Assembly: GCA_941918925.1 (NCBI GenBank)
Contig: OW799233.1
Span: 72,505,578-72,569,577, forward strand
From: Phyto melanocephala
Lineage: Eukaryota > Arthropoda > Insecta > Diptera > Rhinophoridae
Length of the DNA: 64,000 nt
Direction of reading: 5' to 3'
Shown: one piece after another, positions 55,870 through 64,000 of the stretch
How the letters are laid out: every line of letters begins with the position of its first letter
Position numbering within the stretch: position 1 is the first letter of the stretch
The notes under the pieces: generated by a model
The model's database searches: none
What the model saw: only the letters and a program-made list of their open reading frames with translations
Told to the model about the DNA's origin: nothing
Position numbers and translations under genes: made by a program

Positions 55870-56760
55870 TATTATCTATATACATATATATAAAAGAGTA
55901 ACATGACTGACTGACTGATTCATCATCGCACAGCCCAAATGCAAAGAGCTAGAGACATGAAATTTGGACAGTCGGTTCCTCTTTCAATGTATAGCTCCAC
56001 TAAGATTTTTGGAAATTCGTACTTTAAGGGGGTAAAAACGGGTAAAATCGGTAATCTTATATCTGCTAAACTAAAAATGATACAAATTTAATTGAAAAAG
56101 TATTGTAATTTGCACAAAAAATAAGCTGACAGGTGTCTGGCTTTTTTTGGAATTTTCAACCCCTAAGGGGGAAAAACGGGTAAAAACTATAATTTGGTAC
56201 TTTTTTTGTACCCTATGTAACTTCCAAACGCTTAAAGCTAGGAAAAAAATTTAAACTGTATTAAGTAAACCGCGAAAAAATATTAATAGGAATTCGGCTC
56301 TTTTTTCAAATTCATATGTATAAAGGGTAAAAATTGTCCCTTTTTTTGGTACTTTTTTATAAGAAACTTTTCTTATATTATTCAATGGGACAAAATTTGA
56401 CAATTATTATTACCTAATAGAATATGGACAACTTTTTAGGTGAAATTTTTGAAACTTTTTTGGGGACAAAAAAGGTACCAAAAAGGGGAAAATTCCGGAA
56501 AATGTATGTAATTCCTAATTAGACGGCCAATTATCACAAATTTTTAATTGGAATTTCACTAGACATAAAAAATTCTGTAATTTAGTAAAAATTGAAACAC
56601 ATTCATAACAGGTTAGAAAAGGGAAAAATCGGGAAGAGTTTGGTACTTTTTAGAACATAATTACTTTTATGCAAAAAAGAGTAGATTTACTGACTTAAAA
56701 TCATGTCTATTAAAATATTTTGTTACATACGAACATTTTAAACTTGGAACTTGGACCAAA
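55870..56760 (+). mobile_element. Helitron-like 5' end followed by repeat DNA
   Basis: tctatatacatatatataaaagag followed by a (gact)n run and catcatcgcacagcccaaa is a start I associate with insect Helitrons/DINE-like repeats. Downstream it is AT-rich, with paired aaaaacgggtaaaa blocks and no coding frame. No right end (CTAG|T) was found, so the class is tentative. Confidence 0.4.
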
Positions 56761-56762
56761 AA

Positions 56763-57370
56763 TGTACTTTTTCGCTTTTCTATGGTACTTTTTGTATTTT
56801 CTACGTTTATAAAGGTGGAATTGTAGAATAAAGGACTATTGATTCCAGGTAAGACTAAACATGTTATGGGTGACTAAAAAGGTACTTTTTTGAATTTTTA
56901 TGGTACTTTTTATATATTCTACGTTTGCGAAGCTAGAATTTAAAAATTAGTGGCTATTGATACAAGGTGAGACTAAATATGTTATGGGCGACCAAAAAGC
57001 TACTTTTCAGAATTTTTATGGTACTTTTTGTATTTTCTACGTTTATAAAGATAGGATTATACAATCAAGGGCTATTGATTCTAGATGAGACTAAAATTGT
57101 TATGGGCGACGAATAAGGTACTTTTTTGAATTTTTATGGTACTTTTTGTATTTTCAACGTTTGCGAAGCTAGAATTTTGAAATTAGTGACTATTGATACA
57201 AGGTGAGACTAAATATGTTATGGGCGACCAAAAAGGTACTTTTCAGAATTTTTATGGTACTTTTTGTATTTCCTACGTTTATAAAGCTAAAATAGTGAAA
57301 TAAAGGATTGTTGATTCAATTTGAAAATTAAAATGATATTGGAGACACAAAAAACCTTTTCGCATTTTTA
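56763..57370. repeat. 118 bp satellite array, five to six units
   Basis: tatggtac occurs at 56781, 56899, 57017, 57135 and 57253, exactly 118 bp apart; a sixth diverged unit follows to about 57400. Odd and even units differ in a fixed way (…acgtttataaag versus …acgtttgcgaagctag), so the true repeat is a 236 bp dimer. Confidence 0.9.
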
Positions 57371-57764
57371 TTGTACTCTTTATATTTTTACGTTTGTAAA
57401 AACATAGATTCTTAAAATTAGTGTTTTTGATCCGATTTCTAAATCCTAATATTATGGACGACCAAAATTACGTTTTCTCATTTTTTATATTTTGTATACA
57501 CACAAATTCTGAATAAAGGTAATAATAAACCAAGTGGAAGTTTTAGTGAAGGAAAAAATGTTACTTTTATTACTTTAGGGTAATTTTTGCAAAATATGAA
57601 TCTTAATTTTTGAAACTTAGTACCATTGATCTTGTTTTTAGTTAGGAAATGTATGCCCGATATATCCTTGCTCTACTTTTTATTTTTCTAAGTAAATTGA
57701 ATCAGAGATACAAATTTTCATAAATTGAACCAAACATATTTAATAATTATAAATAGAACTTGAG

Positions 57765-57883
57765 TGTTTATTCTTATAATAGTTTATATATATAGTGAAT
57801 ACCCTTAATATTAAGTACTATTAAGTGAATACGCCTAATATTGTATATATCAAATTTCCGTTAATTATAATTGGTCAATTTCA
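57765..57883. repeat. 119 bp perfect inverted repeat, left copy
   Basis: Exact reverse complement of 63572-63690 by direct comparison. It is joined to the truncated end of BEL pol; the pol frame's stop (57861) lies inside it. Confidence 0.92.
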
Positions 57884-60800
57884 TTATAGTTGTTTCCAGT
57901 TCTTCCTGTGTTAGAGATGCTGATGCAACACTGCGTAATAAGATATATTTTGCTGATTTCACTGCAGCTTCCAATAACCCGCCAAAATGTGGTGCTCGCG
58001 GTGGAATAAAATGGAATTGAATACCCCTTGAGCTGAAAGTGGAGACAATTGCTTCCTGTCCCTTATCGGAATAGATGCTTTCAGCTAATTCTGACAGTTG
58101 ATTTTTAGCACCAAGAAAATTCGTGGCGTTGTCAGAATATATGTTTTGACATCGACCTCGTCGACTAATGAAGCGTTTCAATGCACCAATGAATGCTTCA
58201 GTTGAAAGATCGGTTACCAGTTCAAGATGTGTTGCCTTAGTTGCAAAACAACAAAAGACAGCTATATACGCCTTGGTTGGCCTTTTACCTCTGGTCTTGT
58301 AATGAATCCAAAATGGTCCACAATAGTCAACTCCTGCATTAATAAAGGGGCGAGCAGGAGTGACGCGAGGTTGAGGTAAATTTCCCATGAATTGGTGGAT
58401 TAGTTGTGGCCGTGCCCTGATACATCTAATGCATTTCTGGACTGTTGCTCGAGCCATAATTTTGCCCTTTATTGGCCAAAATCGTTGTCGTATAATACAT
58501 AATAATGCTTGTGGTCCGCAATGCTTGTTTTCTTCGTGAACCATTGTGAATAGAAGTTTTACGATGGGATCATTATAAGGAATCAGCATTTGATGTTTCG
58601 CATCGTATGGTATGGATGATGCCTCTAAACGGCCCCCTACTCTTAGTAAATTTTTCTCATCAAGGAAAGGAGACAAGCTGCTAATTGAGCTCCTTTTTTC
58701 AACCTCGTTGTATCTTTGAAGTTGTTCGATTTCTTGTGTAAAGTCAGCAACCTGAATTTTGTGGATAATTAAAGAGAGCGAATTATCTAATTCTCTTGAA
58801 GTCAAGGATAATTCCCTTGGACGATTCATCTTCGGTATCCTTAAATTGCTTGCAAATCGCATAACATATGCTAGAATTCTCTGCAGTGTCCTAAAGGAAT
58901 TCTTGTGATTGATCGTGTATACAAGATCGTTACTAGTTGATACCTTAATTGCCGCGACAGGAGTTACCTTTTTCTTTTCAATGTCATTATTGATTGCCAG
59001 TTGCGGCAAGAATTTTGAGGGCCATGACTCGTCCCTTCCGTGAAGGAAAAGAGGTCCGTACAGCCATAAGTTACATGTTGGCAATTCCGCTGCTTGAAGT
59101 CCTCTAGATAAAACATCAGCGGGGTTATCCCTTGATCTGACATGTCGCCATTGATCAGGTAGCGTTAATGATTGGATTGTTGATGTTCTGTTGGCCACAA
59201 AGGTGTTAAAAGAGGTAGATTGTGCGTTTATCCAGGACAACACAATCTCGGAGTCGGTCCATAAGTATATTGGTGTATTCTGTAACTTGAGGTCGCTTTT
59301 CATTCTATCTGCAAGTTGGGCCGCTATTACTGCCGCACATAGTTCTAGTCTAGGTAGTGTCTGCTGTTTTAAAGGAGCCACTCGTGATTTTGCACACAGT
59401 AGTCGTACGATCACGCGTCCATCCATAAGAATTGCGCGAATATATGCCACCGCACCAAATGCTTTCTGAGATGCGTCTGCAAACACATGCAACTGCGACC
59501 TTACTGGAATCTCATCATTGAATATATGGCGTGATATTTTAAAGCCGTCTAAACTACTTAGATCATTTCTAAAGGCCTTCCAGGTCGCGCAAAGATTTTT
59601 AGGTAGAGGTTCATCCCAATCTAGGGTTTGTTGCCATAATTGTTGAATAAAAATCTTCGCTTTAACGATCACAGGGGAGAGAAGACCAAGAGGATCAAAT
59701 AATTTTGCTATATCAGACGTTGCAGTACGCTTCGAAATTACTTGAAGTTGGTTAAGTTTCACCTTGACGCAGAATTGATCGGCTTTGGGTATCCAAAATA
59801 GTCCAAGTGTTTTGATGGTGTTCGTATTACTGCCATTGAAATCCAAATTGACTTCCTGATCACCAATGGGGATGTTTTTCAGCAATTGTGAATGGTTAGC
59901 GCACCATTTTTTTAAACTGAAGCCATGTTGTTTTAACATGGTGATGAGTTCCTCTTGCATTTTAATTGCTGCACTGAGGCTATCTGAGCCTCCAAGACCA
60001 TCGTCCACATAAAAATTGTTCTTTAGTATCTGAGAGCCGTATGGGAACTTGCCATTGTTTTCATCGGCTATTTTTTGTAGACATCTCGTGGCCAGGTAAG
60101 GCGCTGCACGTGTACCATACGTAACCGTGGTTAATTTATAATAATTAATGGGTGCATCTGGATGCTCCCTCCAGATAATTAATTGGAGCTGATGATTGTT
60201 TGGATCAAGTAGAATTTGTCGATACATTTTTTCTATATCTGTGGTAAATACGAATTTTGGCAATCGAAATCGGAGAAGAATTGAGAACAAGTCACTTTGA
60301 ACAGTTGGACCCGTATACATTAAATCATTCAATGAGTAGCCTGAAGAAGTTTTCGCCGATGCATCAAAGACCACCCTAAGTTTTGTTGTTGAGCTATCTG
60401 GTTTCAATACGCTGTGGTGAGGAATAAAGTATTTTGGACCACACAAGCTATCGATATTAATTTTTTGCATATGGCCCAATTGTTCATATTGCCTCATGAA
60501 CTCTACATATTGTGTCCGGATGGCTTCATTTCTTAAGAGCTTGCGCTCTAGACTCATGAATCTGTTGAAAGCCATGGCATGCGATTCCCCCAAAGCTTCT
60601 GGGTTTTCCCGAAAGGGAAGTCTGACTATAAACCGACCTTCCTGGTTAGTATGCACATGTTGATTAAAGTCCATCTCACATAACTTGTCAGAAGGTGAGA
60701 GTGGTCTTTCGCCGGTCTTAAGCTCGTCTAATTTCCAGAGTTGTTCAATAGTTTCTTCTAACGATGTAGGGGTATTAAATATCGCACAGGTAAATTCACG

Positions 60801-62996
60801 TTGTGAATTTAGTGATGAATATTCAGAGATTGAACCACCTACAATCCAACCAAGAGCAGTGTTCTGCATCACTGGTAAGTCGTCATCAAGCCGTATTGTT
60901 CCACTTTGGGTAAGTTTGTAGTAGAATTCTGCTCCAAGGAGAATGTCTATTTTTTCAGGAACATTGAATTGGGGATCTGCCAATGGAATATTGCTTGGAA
61001 TGTTCCACGTTGAAATGTCAATATGTTGACTTGGTTGTGGTGGTATGATGCTTGGTAGTACATACGCATCTAGATTTGCTGAAAAGTTAAGGTCCCTTGA
61101 TTTCATGTCGACCTTGACCCGATGGCTTGATCTTCTCTGAGTTTGGCCAACACCATCGATGCAGAGCGAGGTTTCCGTTGGAGATATTAACAGTTTTTGT
61201 GTTACACGTTTCGATACAAGATTCACTTGTGATCCGGAATCAAGTATTGCCCTGAATTGGCCTGACATACCGTTAGGAGCAGTGATAATCACCTTTGCCG
61301 TTGCTAATAGAACAAAGCCCTGCCGCCTCGATTTAGCATTTGTGGCTGCTGATGTCATTGCCACAGCGTTGTCTAATGATGAACTCGATTGAGCACCTGA
61401 TTCAGGGCGTGTGTTTTTTGATTTTGAGTCCGAGATTGGTTGCGAAGTGTGTTGCAAATGCAGCAACGTGTTGTGTTTTTTCATACACCTTTTGCAGCTG
61501 CTTGAACTGCAAGTTTTGGATGTATGGCCTGTTTTGAAGCAATTTACACAAAGCCCTTGTTTCTGAACCCATTGTAGTCGGGTTGATGCTGGCTGGTGTA
61601 AAAACTTGATGCACTTATAAAGATTGTGGATTCCATTGTTACAAAAATTGCAGGAACTGTTGTTTCCCCTTGATGATGCTATCGATAAAGTAGCCTTATT
61701 TATGGGTTTCTCCTTCTGATCGATAGCTTCCATTGATTGGAACTGGATTTCCAAAAAGGATAGTAAGTTGATGATAGTAGGCACTTCCTTAGGTTCCTTT
61801 AATGACTGAACAAACCTGATGTGTGTGGTTTTATCTAGTTTTTTGATTAAAAGCTGCAGCAATATTGCGTCCCATGACTTTGTGTCAATGCCAAGGTTGT
61901 TTAAAGCTAATAAGCATTCCTTGGTGGTGTCATGAAGACCCTTAATGGCCGATGCAGTTGAAGTACCCGGTGGTTGATTAATTATTTTGTCAACCAAGTT
62001 TGCCACCAAAATTCGTTTGTTGTTGTACCGGTCCTGTAGCGTTTTCCATGCAGCAACGTAGTTTGCGTCTGATAGGGAAAACTGGCTTATTAGGTGTGCT
62101 GCTTCCCCAGATACATTGCTCTTCAGATACCACATTTTCTGGACTGCAGGTACCGGTTGCTTATCTACCATTTCAGAGAACAACTCATAGAACTGCAGCC
62201 ATTTTAAGTAGGCTCCATCGAATTGCGGTATAGTGAGCTTTGGTAGCTGTAATGAGCTTCGGATCGATGCACTTGGTATTTCGACAGTTGCATGTGCTGC
62301 ACCAGCGTTGTCAGCCATTATGGACAGGTTGGTTACCCTTTCCTGAACTAGATCGTTCAGGATGTAAAAGTCTTCAGTATTGAAGCCAGAGGCTGATGGA
62401 TCTTCAGTGATTTCAAGGATTTCATCATATAATTCTTGAATTTGGCTCCAAAGCTTATTGATGGTGTCTAGCCTTACGCGGTAGTATGCACGAGGATGAA
62501 TTTCATCGCCAATCGTGGAGTCTCTTAACATTCGGCTTAAGGTTGTCATCCTGGCTGATGCCCTGCGGATGAGGCCTTGTCGAGTGGCATCTGCTGGAGT
62601 GCTAACTTCATGAGTTAGATGTTCCTGCTTTTGGGTAGGAACGTCATGATTCGTACCTGACGTTTTTTGTTGATCTTGAGGTGTTGTCTTGAGACGTCTA
62701 GCTTCGTCCTCAAATATTTCCAAATATGACCTTGCGAGTTCGTTAATCTTCGAGTAATAATCCTCAGTGAAGTACTCGTGACTTGTGGCCAAGGTTGAGA
62801 CAACATCAAGTAATCGTAGCCTATTGTCCTGATCCTCGAACTGATCCCAGAGTTCAGTGAGGCGTCGCGCACGGTCATCGAATTAACCTGGTGTTGTTTT
62901 TCGACTGGCAGAATCCTTCTTAAAATTGCGGATGAGCGCCTGAATGGCCTCACCTGTCTTCAACAATGACTCTAGAAGTTGATTTGGATTTTCCAT
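57861..62996 (-). pseudogene. BEL/Pao gag-pol polyprotein (one stop, 3'-truncated)
   Basis: One minus-strand frame from ATG 62994-62996 (MENPNQLLES) to 57861, broken only by UAA at 62883-62885; 1,643 codons are open after that. Order: DUF1759-type capsid; zinc knuckles (CNFCNNGIHNLYKC, CVNCFKTGHTSKTC, then CKRCMKKHNTLLH); A17-type protease LDSGSQVNLV (near 61235); RT with TDIEKMYRQ and YVDD (about 60000-60012); RNase H (FADASQKAFGAVAY, WTDSEIVLSWI); integrase zinc domain (HEENKHCGP, CIRCIR), D (VDYCGPF), D (YSDNATNF) and E (GGLLEAA). The frame leaves homology right after the E region, near 57885, where an inverted repeat is joined. BEL uses a single fused frame, unlike the gypsy elements here. 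Confidence 0.93.
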
Positions 62997-63212
62997 GTTG
63001 GCCTCCTTGCTGATAAGAAACACTCAAAATATTCCACGAGCAACGTCCGGGACCAGGATTCACCAGTATGTTAATTGATAGGCTGTTGAATTTGTAGTAG
63101 ATGAATGCTACTACAACTAAATGTCCTCGCAAGGATGATTGTCCTTGTCGAAGGGTTACCAAATGTTTATTGGTATCCTTATACGTAGGGTGTCCTTTTC
63201 GAGGGATGACGG
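62997..63212 (-). other. BEL leader
   Basis: Untranslated stretch between primer site and gag ATG, with repeated gatgattgtccttgtcgaagg-like pieces (63136-63215). Confidence 0.7.
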
Positions 63213-63230
63213 ATCACGTCGGGGTCACCA
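63213..63230 (-). promoter_or_regulatory. primer binding site, tRNA-Trp
   Basis: Minus-strand TGGTGACCCCGACGTGAT, 18 bases complementary to the tRNA-Trp 3' end (the same primer as Rous sarcoma virus, from memory). Confidence 0.88.
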
Positions 63231-63234
63231 AAAA

Positions 63235-63700
63235 TGATAATACAAAAACTTGTATTTGTGAAATTATAGTATGACTCAATCCAAGCACTTGAATTTGGAT
63301 TGTACTATATTGTTGTTGTTGAATCTTCAAGCACTTGAACTTGAAAATTAGGCAAATCAAATAAAACAAAGATTCTTGCTTATTAAAAATAATGCCAAAA
63401 TATTGTCAATTTTATTGAACTATTTATACTAAAATTAAAGACAAATTATGCTGACTTAAACAATAAAAGTAAATGTAATTAGAGATGTTGACACAAAATA
63501 AACTTGAAATTAACCAATCATAATCAAATAAAAGAAAATATGTAACATGAGATGTTAAAATAAAATAAACTTGAAATTGACCAATTATAATTAACGGAAA
63601 TTTGATATATACAATATTAGGCGTATTCACTTAATAGTACTTAATATTAAGGGTATTCACTATATATATAAACTATTATAAGAATAAACATTGAGTATTC
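63235..63700 (-). repeat. probable 5' LTR of the BEL element (outer edge unknown)
   Basis: Starts right after the primer site with tgataata (LTR end …TATTATCA on the minus strand). It includes a 65 bp imperfect tandem duplication (aaataaacttgaaatt at about 63495 and 63563) and the right copy of the 119 bp inverted repeat. The other LTR is missing, so the outer border is a guess. Confidence 0.45.
63572..63690. repeat. 119 bp perfect inverted repeat, right copy
   Basis: Inverse of 57765-57883. It contains two direct copies of gtattcacttaa/gtattcacta-type sequence. Confidence 0.92.
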
Positions 63701-64000
63701 AATAAATAGTTAGAACTGCGCTAACGAAGTAGCGGGTTAAATGCTAGTAATATATATTAATAGTATAAATGCTTGCTCTTATGCGTGAGCTTATAAAAAC
63801 GAAAATTAGAAAAAATATTTACGATTAAGGATGAGATCAGTTATATGACTAGATCAAACATAAAAACAAAAAATAAACCAAAAATTCATTAGACAATCTT
63901 AAGTTTTAAAGTCAACAATTGATGTATTGTTTACACCAAATCTATAAAATAAATTCTGAAAAAATATTTACAATTAAGGATGAGATCAGTCATATGACTA
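63701..64000. other. no gene; 41 bp direct repeat at window end
   Basis: aaaaatatttacgattaagg…gacta at 63811-63851 recurs at 63960-64000 with about two mismatches, 149 bp apart. Confidence 0.75.

Noticed and set aside
59191..59469. Plus-strand frames opposite the BEL polyprotein
   Set aside because: Shadow frames of the minus-strand gag-pol with no motifs of their own.

Overview
The window is AT-rich eukaryotic DNA, almost certainly from a higher (cyclorrhaphan) fly. Its Ty3/gypsy, errantivirus, BEL/Pao, copia, Helitron-like, PIF/Harbinger, hAT and pogo-like repeats fit such a genome, and so do the spliced transposase genes and the short-period AT satellites. I see no complete host gene, rRNA, tRNA or CRISPR array. 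It is a nested transposon graveyard. The species cannot be named from the sequence alone.

Layout. 1-3445 (-): gag of a gypsy-like element with an N-terminal RING finger, split by an unknown 2.3 kb insertion. 5461-5562 (-): a possible stray host exon. 6571-10575 (+): 5'-truncated gypsy element with internal deletions. 10832-18338 (-): complete 412/mdg1-like element (185 bp LTRs, 4 bp duplication catt, tRNA-Arg primer site) with a Helitron-like insertion in its leader. 20453-23433 (+): deleted copia element (191 bp LTRs, duplication atttc, iMet primer site) containing a 1,243 bp solo LTR (duplication aggat). 24108-25376: two Helitron-like elements, one inside the other. 25459-29462: PIF/Harbinger element with two convergent spliced genes, with a 1.5 kb palindrome in the transposase intron. 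29731-30472: a relative of that palindrome.

31559 to about 55640 (+) is an errantivirus-like element (tRNA-Ser primer site, gag, pol, truncated env). Its leader is split by a second complete gypsy element, 32819-44618 (1.85 kb LTRs, tRNA-Lys primer site, duplication gttc). Its pol-env junction is split by about 6 kb holding a hAT transposase gene with an intron, a pogo-like MITE, a second MITE and a 5'-truncated LINE. 55870-57370 holds a Helitron-like start and an exact 118 bp satellite. 57861-63230 (-) is a BEL/Pao element (tRNA-Trp primer site) whose broken 3' end carries a perfect 119 bp inverted copy of sequence from its other flank.

How the parts work. Each LTR element encodes Gag plus protease/RT/RNase H/integrase. 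The four gypsy-type copies put pol in the -1 frame after gag, with an in-phase slippery heptamer in each overlap; three of these have a stem-loop just downstream. BEL uses a single fused frame. Every copy carries stops, frameshifts or deletions, so none looks autonomous as sequenced, although LTR identity says two insertions are recent. Several frameshifts fall in homopolymers and may be assembly errors.
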